The notes under the pieces were generated by a model that was not told the origin of the DNA, ran no database searches, and was given only the letters and a program-made list of their open reading frames with translations. A stretch of 64,000 nucleotides of DNA, from positions 62,001-126,000 of the forward strand of contig NZ_LXKA01000338.1 in assembly GCF_001645125.1 (NCBI RefSeq). Reading direction: 5' to 3'. This document shows, piece by piece, positions 47,084 to 55,723 of this stretch (position 1 is its first letter; the number at the start of each line of letters is the position of its first letter). The DNA comes from Paraburkholderia ginsengiterrae. GTDB lineage: Bacteria > Pseudomonadota > Gammaproteobacteria > Burkholderiales > Burkholderiaceae. The translations under genes and the position numbers were made by a program.

Positions 47084-47800
47084 TTGCAGAAACGTCGATC
47101 TTTGCATTGCAGCCGTACTCGTGCGGTTGTTGCACGCGCTGCTATAGCGGCTTCGCTTGCAGCCTGCGCAAGCGCGCCGCCCATGCCCTCTTCAGTACCA
47201 GGTGACGCGACGGGGTTGACCGCGCCGACGGCTACCACCATCGAAGTCGTCGAGCGCGACTGGCACACCGATATCTGCATTCGCAGTGAAGATATGGACA
47301 CGTCACTCGCCAGAGTGGCTCGAGATTTTGCAGGCGCCCGGTTTTTCTGTTTCGGTTTCGGCGAACGCCAGTACGTCGTGGGGCGTCGACACGACCCGCT
47401 CACGATGATCGCGGCCTTGCTTCCGAGCAAAGCCGCATTGCTGATGGCGGCGCTGCGCGCGCCGCCCGCGGAGGCGTTTGGCGCAGCAAACGTAGTCCGC
47501 CTTGCGATCAATGCCGCCGGCAGGGACGGCTTGCAAACCTACCTGCGAGAGTCGCTGGAGACCGATCCGAACGGTCAACCAGTAATTCTGGGCGCAGGTC
47601 CTTACCCGGGTAGCGTGTTCTATGCCGCGGTAGGCACTTACGATGCCTTTCACACTTGCAATACGTGGACGGCGCGCGCGTTGCGTTCCGCACGTCTGCC
47701 CGTCGACGATACAGTGCTGTTCGCCGGCGCTGTGATGCGTCAGGCCCGGCAATTAGCCGGGGTGACCGGAACGCCGGACGCGGCGGCCGGCTCTCCGTGA
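47084..47800 (+). CDS. DUF2459 family lipoprotein
   Basis: About 238 residues. A lipobox-like LAAC near residues 26-29 is followed by the DUF2459 domain: VVERDWHTDICI, FCFGFGERQYV and HTCNTWTARALRSARLP. The Cys and His positions are conserved in this family, whose role is unknown. No ATG fits the signal; a TTG at 47084 is a working start, and TTG at 47057 or 47102 is possible. The end is two bases from the convergent lipoprotein gene. Confidence 0.75.
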   Translation: MQKRRSLHCSRTRAVVARAAIAASLAACASAPPMPSSVPGDATGLTAPTATTIEVVERDWHTDICIRSEDMDTSLARVARDFAGARFFCFGFGERQYVVGRRHDPLTMIAALLPSKAALLMAALRAPPAEAFGAANVVRLAINAAGRDGLQTYLRESLETDPNGQPVILGAGPYPGSVFYAAVGTYDAFHTCNTWTARALRSARLPVDDTVLFAGAVMRQARQLAGVTGTPDAAAGSP

Positions 47801-47802
47801 AC

Positions 47803-47985
47803 TCACTCCGATGGAGCCTGGCAAGGTGTCGGACTGCAAACAGGACCAGGCGTGGTGACAACGCTCGACTGCGGCGGCACCACGACTGTCGTGTGCTGCG
47901 GCGGACTTGGGTCGCTGCTGCTGAACGAGAGACAGCCGCCCAGTGTCAGCGGCAGAAGAAGCGCAATTAACCATGGCCGTTTCAT
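47803..47985 (-). CDS. Small lipoprotein (60 aa)
   Basis: A 60-residue lipoprotein: lipobox LTLGGC at about 13-18, then a Ser/Pro/Val/Thr-rich tail. A strong GGGAGG site precedes the ATG at 47985. It is transcribed leftwards, converging on the DUF2459 gene. Function is unknown. Confidence 0.7.
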   Translation of the reverse strand: MKRPWLIALLLPLTLGGCLSFSSSDPSPPQHTTVVVPPQSSVVTTPGPVCSPTPCQAPSE

Positions 47986-48069
47986 GAAATCCTCCCAGGA
48001 TGTGCGTGAAGGCGAACATCGGCGCCGCCGCGGCAATGCGCGACGTGTCTTTCTCCGGATGATTTCGAG

Positions 48070-48216
48070 TCAGTGGAGATGTCCCCCGAACAACCCCAGC
48101 AGCCCGATGATAATCAGGTAGATCGCCACGATGAAGTTCAACAGGCGAGGCACCACGAGAATCAGGATGCCAGCGATCAGCGAAACCAGCGGGCCCACGC
48201 TCGTGACAATATGCAT
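48070..48216 (-). CDS. DUF3096 small membrane protein
   Basis: A 48-residue protein read on the minus strand: MHIVTSVGPL, then LIAGILILVVPRLLNF and IVAIYLIIIGLLGLFG. Two membrane helices around a PRLLN turn are characteristic of DUF3096. A GGGAGG site lies 5 nt before the ATG. It is upstream of the small lipoprotein on the same strand. Confidence 0.85.
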   Translation of the reverse strand: MHIVTSVGPLVSLIAGILILVVPRLLNFIVAIYLIIIGLLGLFGGHLH

Positions 48217-48383
48217 GCCGCCTCCCATAGATTGAAAATTTCAGCACCGCCACTGACGGATCGCCGTCCGCCAACCAGCAGTGCCTGTACATGAGCAAGT
48301 CAGCAACCGTCGTGCCACTCGTGCAAAGGTCTGGCGTTGCCGGCAAGCGCGGCCAGCTGACCGCGCTCAGCGCACCGTCAGTG

Positions 48384-49313
48384 CTAGCCGCACCCGCCAC
48401 CTTCATCCAGACGTTTCATCATTGCCGCTGTGATGCGCTGACGCGTCTTCGCATAGCCCTGCCACGGGTCGCGCTTAAGATCATGGAGGCGCTCGAGCAC
48501 ATTCTCGATGGTCCACTGATCGCCACGCGTGGTGGTCGCGATTTCATCCCACGAAAGCGGCACTGACACGCCCAGACCGGGCCGGGCGCGCGCTGAAAGC
48601 GCGGCCACCGTGCTCGATCCGCGGTTGTTGCGCAGGTAATCGACAAAGATCTTCTGCCTGCGATTCTGCGGGCCCATCTTCGCGCTGAAGTACTTGGGCA
48701 GCGTCGTCGCCATGTGCTGCGCCACCGCTTGCGAAAACGCTTTGACTTCGTCCCAGCCGGCGTGTTTCGTGAGCGGCACCACCACGTGCAGCCCTTTGCC
48801 GCCGCTCGTCTTGCAGAACGAGATCAGGCCCAGTTCTTCCAGCAGCGAACGTGTGAGTTGCGCGGCCTCGATCATCCGCTCCCAACCAAGCGACGCTCCG
48901 GGGTCGAGGTCGAACACCATGCGATCCGGTTTCTCAATGTTCGACACCAAGGCATTCCATGTATGAAATTCAACGGTGCCCATTTGCGCGGCACCAATCA
49001 GCGCCTTGAGCGTATCGACAGTAATCAGCGGCGGATGGCCAGGATCGAGTCCGGGATGCTGCTTGACGTTCGGAATCGACAGTTTCTGGCTGTGCTTCTG
49101 AAAGAACAGCTCGCCGCCGATGTCCTCTGGCGCGCGCACCAGCGACACCGGCCGGTCCTGCAGATGCGGCAGCATCCGGTCAGCGACCGATGCGTAGTAG
49201 TGCACGAGATCGATCTTGCGGATGCCGGCGCGCTTCTCGATAATGCGGTCAGGATGCGATACGCGGACGCCGGCGACGTCGGCTGACGTTACCTTGACGC
49301 TCATTCTCGCCAT
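48384..49313 (-). CDS. Stand-alone LigD-type polymerase/primase domain
   Basis: A 309-residue protein equal to the POL domain of the bacterial NHEJ enzyme LigD. Segments VSHPDRIIEKRAGI, DRPVSLVRAPEDI, GELFFQKHSQ, the metal-binding DLD (Asp135/Asp137 in VFDLDPG) and SGGKGLHVVVPL are all present. In P. aeruginosa-type LigD this domain is fused after nuclease and ligase domains; here no ligase, nuclease or ku gene is seen nearby. GAGGA precedes the ATG. It may fill gaps with ribonucleotides or be left over from a longer ligD. Confidence 0.88.
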   Translation of the reverse strand: MARMSVKVTSADVAGVRVSHPDRIIEKRAGIRKIDLVHYYASVADRMLPHLQDRPVSLVRAPEDIGGELFFQKHSQKLSIPNVKQHPGLDPGHPPLITVDTLKALIGAAQMGTVEFHTWNALVSNIEKPDRMVFDLDPGASLGWERMIEAAQLTRSLLEELGLISFCKTSGGKGLHVVVPLTKHAGWDEVKAFSQAVAQHMATTLPKYFSAKMGPQNRRQKIFVDYLRNNRGSSTVAALSARARPGLGVSVPLSWDEIATTTRGDQWTIENVLERLHDLKRDPWQGYAKTRQRITAAMMKRLDEGGGCG

Positions 49314-49348
49314 GAGTTTCCTCGACGCAATCGCATGCCCCCTAAGTC

Positions 49349-49921
49349 CTATTCGCGGCCATGAAGCAGATCGGCCATATCGTCGGCATGTTCTTCCTCT
49401 ACCGCGAGGATTTCCTCGAATAGCCGGCGCGTGGTGACATCCTTCTCGCCGAGGTAGCGAACGATCTCTCGATACGTATCGATCGCAATCCGTTCGGCCA
49501 CCATGTTTTCGCCAATCATGCTGGTCAGGTTCGTGCCTTCCCTGTACTCGGAGTGAGCACGTGTTTTCAGGCTATCCGGCGCAAAATCCGGCTCGCCGCC
49601 AAGTTGTACGATGCGCTCGGCAATCCGGTCGGCGTGTTCCTGCTCCTCAGCATCATGCTGGGCGAACTCTTTCGCCACGCCTTCGGAATTGATGCCCTTG
49701 GCCATGAAGTGATGCCGCTTGTAACGCAACGTGCAGACGATCTCGGTAGCCAACGCGTCATTGAGCAGTTTCAGCACGATTGCCCGGTCCGCGCCGTACG
49801 ATTGCGTGACCGGTCCGTCCGACATGTGCTTGCGCGCCTCTTCGCGTATTCTCCGGAGATCCATCACGAAAGAATCCTTGGATTCGGATACTGTATCGGT
49901 CGCTGCGGGTGACTTCGTCAT
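49349..49921 (-). CDS. Ferritin-like (bacterioferritin-type) protein
   Basis: A 190-residue four-helix protein. Iron-site residues appear in the first helix (ALATEIVCTLRYKRHHF), the second (HDAEEQEHADRIAERIVQLGG), the third (MVAERIAIDTYREIVRYLG) and the fourth (AVEEEHADDMADLL). It probably oxidises and stores iron or protects DNA under oxidative stress. AGGAGAG precedes the ATG. It directly precedes the LigD-POL gene on the same strand (35-nt gap). Confidence 0.87.
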   Translation of the reverse strand: MTKSPAATDTVSESKDSFVMDLRRIREEARKHMSDGPVTQSYGADRAIVLKLLNDALATEIVCTLRYKRHHFMAKGINSEGVAKEFAQHDAEEQEHADRIAERIVQLGGEPDFAPDSLKTRAHSEYREGTNLTSMIGENMVAERIAIDTYREIVRYLGEKDVTTRRLFEEILAVEEEHADDMADLLHGRE

Positions 49922-50050
49922 CGATCCTCTCCTTGATCAGGTGTGGCAATCTGTAGCTCGCTTTCGCGCGGTGACATACGGGTGGCAAGCGGGTGGCATG
50001 CGGTGCTCTGCGTCAACCATGGCAGCAACCCGAATGCCCGGGAATGCATG

Positions 50051-50296
50051 TCACTTCTCCGGGGTGGCGCGATCCGCGGCCACAATTTTCCGGCCATATT
50101 CGATGGCGGCCCGGCGCGCCTCCTCGAAGGTCGCGCAAGGCCCGATCTGAGGCGCGCCGTCAAATGGGAAGAGAACCTTCCGGTCAGCTTTTCTGAGAAC
50201 TTTCAGCCTGCCCACGAAACGGCCGTCACTGGTCCCGTGGTAGCTACCGTGAATTTCGTATTCGCCATCGTCAATGTCGGCCTTATGTCGCGCCAT
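50051..50296 (-). CDS. Small hypothetical protein (81 aa)
   Basis: An 81-residue basic protein: a beta-rich first half (YEIHGSYHG, GRFVGRLKV) and a C-terminal helix (TFEEARRAAIEYGRKIV), similar in style to small Burkholderia proteins of unknown role. GAGAG precedes the ATG. Confidence 0.6.
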   Translation of the reverse strand: MARHKADIDDGEYEIHGSYHGTSDGRFVGRLKVLRKADRKVLFPFDGAPQIGPCATFEEARRAAIEYGRKIVAADRATPEK

Positions 50297-50665
50297 TTGC
50301 AGTCTCTCGTTCAGCGCCTTCGGTGCGTAAGATCAACGCCGCATCGGCGCGAACTTGCCTTGACGGCAGCACGCGTGGCGACATTCAGGGCTCCGCCAGT
50401 TTGCCCCTCCCTTGCGGATTCATGTCCCAACGAACCAGAATCGATCATTAATCGGTCAGCAAAAGAGGTACCTGCCAGGCTCAGTTCTGTACCCGTTCTC
50501 ATGAAGGCCCCGCACATGCACCCCGCGAGGACATGCCGCGCACCACGGCGCACCGCCCCGCCGCGTCTTCGAGCCACGTAAAAAAAGCGGCACGTTGCCG
50601 GCTCGGGCCGCTTGCGGTACGGCACTTGCTGGCTTCCTGGCAACACGATTCGAAGGAGCCAGGCC
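50297..50665. other. Intergenic region, nothing recognised
   Basis: Between the small protein at 50.1 kb and the hydrophilic peptide at 50.7 kb there is no frame with a ribosome site and no strong hairpin. Promoters for both flanking genes probably lie here. Confidence 0.4.
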
Positions 50666-50836
50666 ATGAACCAGAAGACCTCCACGCAACAGCCCGATCG
50701 CGGCCAACCCAAACCAGTGGAGCACAGCGACGATCAGCGCAGCCGCATGCCGGAGCGCCACGATGAAGCACGCAAACAGTCGCCGGCAGACAAGCCGGGC
50801 AAGAAACCGGGTGAAGGTGAGCCATCTGTTGGCTGA
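50666..50836 (+). CDS. Very small hydrophilic protein (56 aa)
   Basis: A 56-residue, charged, Pro/Lys/Gln-rich peptide, predicted to be disordered. A GAAGGAG site lies 8 nt before the ATG at 50666. It resembles in character the peptides at 45147 and 52139. The role is unknown, perhaps stress-related. Confidence 0.55.
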   Translation: MNQKTSTQQPDRGQPKPVEHSDDQRSRMPERHDEARKQSPADKPGKKPGEGEPSVG

Positions 50837-51121
50837 GCGCCGGCTATCATATGTTTCAGCCACATTGACGCCTTCCGTCAAATCGTAGTGCTGATCATTT
50901 CGGCTGAATCGCGCATCTCCTCTTTCGCTCTCGTCCCGGGAATCAGGGTGGCTTATATACCAATCGGTCTGGAACACTGCCCATCGAGCAGATTTCAAGC
51001 ATGACTGAATAGGTGCGGCACGCACACGCTCACTCAGCACGGTTGTTTGCAAACTTTACGCCCTTTGCAAACGTTGCTGCCGGCATCCGCATCGCCAACA
51101 AGGCCGCGGATCAAGGGCAAC

Positions 51122-51514
51122 CTATTTCGAGGGAGGGGAAGCGCCCGGACGTCTCGCGGCGCTGGTCGGCCCTATCAGCCGACCGATCAACTCCAGCAAT
51201 TGCGACGCGGCAACAGGCTTGCGGAGAAACGCCACAGCAGACAATCCCGAAGGCGGAGCCGCTGTTGCCGAGGTCAGGACTACCGGGACGTCGGCGAGGC
51301 GGGCGTTGGCTCGCATCGCACGGAGAAGCGCCGGTCCGTCCATGACCGGCATCATCCAGTCCGATATCACGATGTCAGGCCGTTGCTCCTTCGCAATGCG
51401 CATTGCCTGTGCGCCGTCGGCTGCCGTCCTGACAAGATAGCCCTGTGATGCCACCAGAGCTTCCATCGCCTGCAGTGCATTCGCGTTGTCTTCCACCAGC
51501 AGCACCGTCGACAT
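51122..51514 (-). CDS. Single-domain response regulator (CheY-like)
   Basis: A 130-residue receiver domain without an output domain. The acid pocket is EDN at 8-10, the phosphoacceptor is Asp52 (ISDWMMPVMDG), a Thr/Ser switch is in LTSATA and the conserved Lys is in FLRKP. The GGAGG site precedes the ATG at 51514; the longer upstream frame is rejected. No histidine kinase is adjacent, so its partner is unknown. Confidence 0.88.
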   Translation of the reverse strand: MSTVLLVEDNANALQAMEALVASQGYLVRTAADGAQAMRIAKEQRPDIVISDWMMPVMDGPALLRAMRANARLADVPVVLTSATAAPPSGLSAVAFLRKPVAASQLLELIGRLIGPTSAARRPGASPPSK

Positions 51515-51651
51515 GACCCCCCTCCGTAGTTTCTTGAATCTGAGCAACGAGCGGTCCCACGATAAAACGCGCAACAGCGGATAGATTCTGGAAGCAGAGG
51601 CGCGCGATACACAATCGGCCGTGTCCCGTGTCACCTCGGCTCGCCGCACAT

Positions 51652-51870
51652 CTACCGTCGCGCGATCAGCTTGCTGCCGAGTTCGGAGAGAAGTTCGGGC
51701 TTGCCACACGAGATGAATTTGCCGACTTCGACAACCCGCGCTTCGACCCAGTGTCCACCCGCGCTGCGAATATCGTCCTGCAGGCTGGGCCAACTGGTAA
51801 AAAAAATCCGGTCGCTGATCCAACAGGTTCCAGAACTGGCGCATGCCGCGTTCCCGGTTCTATCAGGCAC
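51652..51870 (-). pseudogene. DJ-1/PfpI family remnant (C-terminal part)
   Basis: The frame reads DRIFFTSWPSLQDDIRSAGG then HWVEARVVEVGKFISCGKPE, which corresponds to the end of PfpI-like proteins (TSWPSIRTDLxNAGGHWVD). The region with the nucleophilic Cys is scrambled and no N-terminal half or start codon precedes it. It is most likely a decayed gene. Confidence 0.6.
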
Positions 51871-51940
51871 GACCATTGCGCCACCATGGACACCCGTATC
51901 GACGGTTGTCATTTAATGATGCTTGCCAATTGGAGGCCTT

Positions 51941-52096
51941 ATGCTTGGGACCATTCTTCTTATCGTACTGATCCTGCTTTTGATCGGCGCCTTTCCTGCG
52001 TGGCCGCACAGCCGGAGCTGGGGATATGCCCCAACGGGCACGCTCGGCCTGATCGTTGTGATCGTCGTAGTTCTGGTGGTTCTGGGTCAGATATAG
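51941..52096 (+). CDS. DUF3309 small membrane protein
   Basis: A 51-residue protein: MLGTILLIVLILLLIGAFP as helix one, then the WPHSRSWGYAPTG turn and LIVVIVVVLVVLG as helix two. This is the DUF3309 pattern. A TGGAGG site precedes the ATG. Unknown function, common in Burkholderiales and rhizobia. Confidence 0.9.
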   Translation: MLGTILLIVLILLLIGAFPAWPHSRSWGYAPTGTLGLIVVIVVVLVVLGQI

Positions 52097-52138
52097 CGCG
52101 TGCAAGAACAAACCAGACCACATATCAAGGAGAGCATC

Positions 52139-52345
52139 ATGAATGACCATGCCGGACGCTCGCACGACGAACGCGTTGCCGCTCGCCAACGCAAAAAGAC
52201 CCCGGCCCAGGAACAACCGGGAGGTGCGATGGCAGTAGAGGGCACCGAACCTGACGCCACCCACAGTTCCGGCGAGCTTTCTGAAAAAGGCAAGGATGTC
52301 TGGCGCAAGGGTGCGGGGATGGATGGGGGTGGAAAGTCATCCTGA
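52139..52345 (+). CDS. Small hydrophilic protein (68 aa)
   Basis: A 68-residue, charged Gly/Lys/Glu-rich, probably disordered protein, with AAGGAGAG before the ATG at 52139. It lies 42 nt after the DUF3309 gene and is probably co-transcribed with it. The family was not recognised; its composition is like that of desiccation or stress peptides. Confidence 0.55.
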   Translation: MNDHAGRSHDERVAARQRKKTPAQEQPGGAMAVEGTEPDATHSSGELSEKGKDVWRKGAGMDGGGKSS

Positions 52346-52495
52346 AGACTGGTGTTGACTGCCGGCGAAGCGCTCGCTTTTCGAGTACTACGACACAGTC
52401 GCACTCGACGCGCTGCTGGACATCCTGCCGCGCACGCGTACGCCGGCGCTCTGCAAGTCAGTTCAGAACGCCGGCGGCCGAGTGACCATCCAGCG

Positions 52496-53521
52496 TCATT
52501 CCCGGCCGGTCACACGCGCCCAGCCATGTCGCACAGCCACCTTGAAACGGTCCCAGCCGCTATCGGGATAGGTGGTTTCCCAGTTCCGCCGGACGTCCGC
52601 CTCGACGTCGGGCCAGTCGTAGTCGCGATAGCGAGCATCCCGCCCAACTGCCGCACCATGCCGGTATGCCTGCTGATAGTCCTTGTACGGCGAGCCGGTG
52701 TTCGCGTACTGGTTGTCGTAGTCATGGCGAAATTCGTCCTCGTACGAGCTGTACTCGTCTTCAGACGTTGTGCCTGTCAACGCAGCGCCGCGCGGATCTG
52801 GTACCGCCTCCCGGTTTTGCTGAGCGCCGTTGCCGAGCGTATACGCGCGGCCGGCCCCCTCCTCCGGTACAGCCGCAACGCCGGCGCCGCCTGCGGGATG
52901 TGGATTGGCGCGTTCGCGCGCCTCCGGCCCGGCCACCGGACCCGCGTTCATGTTTCTGCTCATGCCGTCCGCTGCGGGATCTTCCGTGCGATTCGTGCCG
53001 GCTTGCGAACGCAAAGACTGACCGCTCGCTGCAGCCATGCCCGCTGAGGGTTGCGAGCGCACTTCGCTCTCCATGATGCGAGACAGCGAGTCGTCGCGGC
53101 GCCACCCTGCCGCCAGATCATCGATATCGACCGCTCCCCTGCGGGTCATCGCCTCCTGCGCAACGTCGACTTTCGCGTCCGAGGTATCGACACTGACGAT
53201 TGCACCCCCGCGCCGAATCACCTCTCGGTAGAACTCGGTCTCCAGCGGATATTCCCCCTGACGGAACGTCCGCGCAAAGAGCCGCTCAAGCTGTTCGAGC
53301 TGCTCACGCTGCTCACGCTGCTCGAGCGGACTGGCCACCGAACCATCGTGCATGCTGCTCGAGCCGTGCGCGTACGCACGGGGGCCATGCTTCACGGGGC
53401 GCACGGTTGCCGTCGAATAAACCGATATGTCGTCCGGCACAAAGTTGGCATCGACCAGCGCTCGCTGCGCGCTCGATGCGTCGACGTAACTGTCAAAAAC
53501 ACCTATTACTGTCTGCGTCAT
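52496..53521 (-). CDS. YflT-type general stress protein with long variable tail
   Basis: A 341-residue protein. The N-terminal domain (TVIGVFDSYVDASSAQRALVD, GGAIVSVDT) matches the YflT/general-stress-17M fold. A Gln/Glu/Leu repeat (EQREQREQLEQLERL, about 68-82) lies within it, then a low-complexity linker, and an acidic Tyr-rich C-terminus (about 255-335; YSSYEDEFRHDYDNQYA, RHGAAVGRD, WPDVEADVRRNWE) that is a separate module. GGAGGG precedes the ATG at 53521. Confidence 0.8.
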   Translation of the reverse strand: MTQTVIGVFDSYVDASSAQRALVDANFVPDDISVYSTATVRPVKHGPRAYAHGSSSMHDGSVASPLEQREQREQLEQLERLFARTFRQGEYPLETEFYREVIRRGGAIVSVDTSDAKVDVAQEAMTRRGAVDIDDLAAGWRRDDSLSRIMESEVRSQPSAGMAAASGQSLRSQAGTNRTEDPAADGMSRNMNAGPVAGPEARERANPHPAGGAGVAAVPEEGAGRAYTLGNGAQQNREAVPDPRGAALTGTTSEDEYSSYEDEFRHDYDNQYANTGSPYKDYQQAYRHGAAVGRDARYRDYDWPDVEADVRRNWETTYPDSGWDRFKVAVRHGWARVTGRE

Positions 53522-53668
53522 GTTTCCCTCCGCTGTATTAGCCAATCCGGATGCCGGGTCTCGCGATTGTTTTTATGTGAGCCGCGATGTCTATCGCTGG
53601 TCAACCAGCACCACCATCGCGCCGCAAGGCCTGTACCCGCGGACTTTCGAAACTGATCCCTGGGGGCC

Positions 53669-53923
53669 TTACTGCGGTTTCGCTCCGTCGGCGGGCGGGG
53701 TGCGAATCATCCTGTCGTTGGTGGGCTTGTCCGGCTTCTTCACGGGCATGTTGTCAGGATTGGTCGCGCTCGCCGCGCCTGAAGCCGCTGCGGGCGGCGG
53801 CTTGATCATCGGCGTTTCCGGTTGCGGCGCGCTGGCCTGCGCCTGTGCCATAACCGCGGAGACGGTTGAGATGGCGAACACGAAAACCGTGCTGGTGCAT
53901 ACGAGTGCGTGACGAGGCCTCAT
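53669..53923 (-). CDS. Small exported Pro/Ala-rich protein
   Basis: An 84-residue protein with a signal peptide (ending near VMAQAQA) and a disordered Pro/Ala/Lys-rich tail. GGGGGAAG lies before the ATG at 53923, so the longer frame from 53968 is rejected. Function is unknown. Confidence 0.55.
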   Translation of the reverse strand: MRPRHALVCTSTVFVFAISTVSAVMAQAQASAPQPETPMIKPPPAAASGAASATNPDNMPVKKPDKPTNDRMIRTPPADGAKPQ

Positions 53924-54119
53924 CGTCTTCCCCCAATTGCCTGCTTGACAGTCAGGCGCAATGGGCATGCCCGCCTTGCGTCTGCTGTGTGACCAAAGTT
54001 CCAGTCGCAGCGTTGCGGATTAGGTAACAATCTGTTGACAAATGGTGGCTCCTATTGCGTAAGCATTGCCTCTACCATTGCACCGGTGCCGCATACGCTG
54101 CCAGTCATAAGGGAGTCTC

Positions 54120-54899
54120 ATGAATATCGCTTCAATCCGCAAAGACGCTTTTGCGATGCCTGTTCACAATCCTGCGTACCCCCGGCCGCCGTACCGCTTC
54201 ATCAATCGGGAGTACTTCATCATTTCGTACGAGACCGATTTCGACGCGTTGCGCGCCATAGTGCCGGAGCCGCTGCACCCGGAAAACGACCTCGTACATT
54301 ACGAATTCATTCGCATGCCGGATTCGTCGGGCTTCGGTGACTACACCGAAAGCGGTCAGGTCATCTCAGTGCGCGACCAGCAAGGGCGCCTCGGCAACTA
54401 CACACATTCGATGTACCTCGACGACGAAGGGCCGATCGCGGGCGGCCGGGAGATCTGGGGTTTTCCGAAGAAGCTGGCCAGGCCGACTTTGAGCGTCGAC
54501 GGCAACGACACGCTGCTCGGCACGCTCGACTACGGCACGCAGCGTATCGCAACCGGCACGATGGGCTTCAAGCACGTGGCGCTCGACATCGAGGCCGAAC
54601 GCAAGAAGCTTGCTGACACACCGAATTACCTGTTGAAAGTGATTCCGCACGTCGACGGTTCGCCGCGCGTGTGTGAACTCGTGCGCTTCTATCTGCGCGA
54701 CGTGAGCGTGCTCGGCGCGTGGTCGGGTCCGGCCGCGCTCGAACTGCATCCGCACGCGCTGGCGCCCGTCGCCGATCTGCCGGTGAAGCGCGTGGTCGGC
54801 GCGCGGCACGTGATCGCCAACCTCACGCTCGATATCGGGGAAGTTGCGCTCGATTATCTGGCTTCGACCGAGAGCGTGAAGCTCGCCGTCAATCAATAA
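54120..54899 (+). CDS. adc: Acetoacetate decarboxylase
   Basis: A 259-residue enzyme converting acetoacetate to acetone and CO2. The Schiff-base lysine region [12 protein letters not shown] holds Lys117/Lys118, matching Lys115/Lys116 of the clostridial enzyme. Arg and Glu residues in YEFIRM and in the C-terminal half fit the family. It opens an operon with a 3-hydroxybutyrate dehydrogenase and a patatin. A GGGAG site precedes the ATG. Confidence 0.9.
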   Translation: MNIASIRKDAFAMPVHNPAYPRPPYRFINREYFIISYETDFDALRAIVPEPLHPENDLVHYEFIRMPDSSGFGDYTESGQVISVRDQQGRLGNYTHSMYLDDEGPIAGGREIWGFPKKLARPTLSVDGNDTLLGTLDYGTQRIATGTMGFKHVALDIEAERKKLADTPNYLLKVIPHVDGSPRVCELVRFYLRDVSVLGAWSGPAALELHPHALAPVADLPVKRVVGARHVIANLTLDIGEVALDYLASTESVKLAVNQ

Positions 54900-54931
54900 C
54901 GCTTCGAGAACGGATAGAGAGGGAAAACAGC

Positions 54932-55714
54932 ATGTCGTTGAACAATAGAGTCGCGCTCGTGACGGGTGCAGCAAGCGGTATCGGTGAACAGTGCGCGCGC
55001 AAACTCGCGAGCCTCGGTGCCGCGGTGGTGATTGCCGACCTGAATCTCGAAAGCGCGCAGAAGGTGGCGAGCAGCATCGTTGCGGCGGGCGGCAAGGCGC
55101 TCGCGGTTGCGATGGACGTCACCAGCGAAGAAGCGGTCAACAGCGGCATCGAACGCGCGGTGCAGGAACTCGGCAGCCTCGATGTGCTCGTCTCGAACGC
55201 GGGCATCCAGATCGTCGCTCCCATTGAAGACTATGCGTTCTCGGACTGGAAGAAGATGCTGGCGATCCATCTGGACGGCGCCTTCCTCACGACGAAGGCG
55301 GCGATCAAGCACATGTACGCGGGTGGCAAAGGCGGCTCGATCGTCTACATGGGTTCGGTGCATTCGCACGAGGCGTCGAAGCTGAAATCCGCCTATGTGA
55401 CGGCCAAGCATGGCTTGCTCGGACTCGCCCGTGTGGTCGCGAAGGAAGGCGGATCACGCGGCGTGCGGGCGAACGTGGTGTGTCCGGGTTTTGTGCGTAC
55501 ACCGCTCGTCGACAAGCAGATTCCCGAGCAGGCCAAGGCGCTCGGCATCTCCGAAGCCGAGGTGGTTAAGAACGTGATGCTCAGGGAAACCGTGGACGGT
55601 GAATTCACCACGGTCGAAGACGTCGCCAATACGGTTGCATTCCTTGCGGGCTTCGAATCGAATGCACTCACCGGTCAGTCGATCATTGTCAGCCATGGCT
55701 GGGCAATGCAATAA
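54932..55714 (+). CDS. 3-hydroxybutyrate dehydrogenase (SDR family)
   Basis: A 260-residue short-chain dehydrogenase. The cofactor motif TGAASGIGE (11-19), NAG (89-91) and the catalytic Ser142, Tyr155 and Lys159 (SAYVTAKHG) are in place. The C-terminal [15 protein letters not shown] end matches D-3-hydroxybutyrate dehydrogenases, which make acetoacetate from PHB monomers. It lies 32 nt after adc and 9 nt before the patatin. Confidence 0.9.
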   Translation: MSLNNRVALVTGAASGIGEQCARKLASLGAAVVIADLNLESAQKVASSIVAAGGKALAVAMDVTSEEAVNSGIERAVQELGSLDVLVSNAGIQIVAPIEDYAFSDWKKMLAIHLDGAFLTTKAAIKHMYAGGKGGSIVYMGSVHSHEASKLKSAYVTAKHGLLGLARVVAKEGGSRGVRANVVCPGFVRTPLVDKQIPEQAKALGISEAEVVKNVMLRETVDGEFTTVEDVANTVAFLAGFESNALTGQSIIVSHGWAMQ

Positions 55715-55723
55715 GGGGTATGT

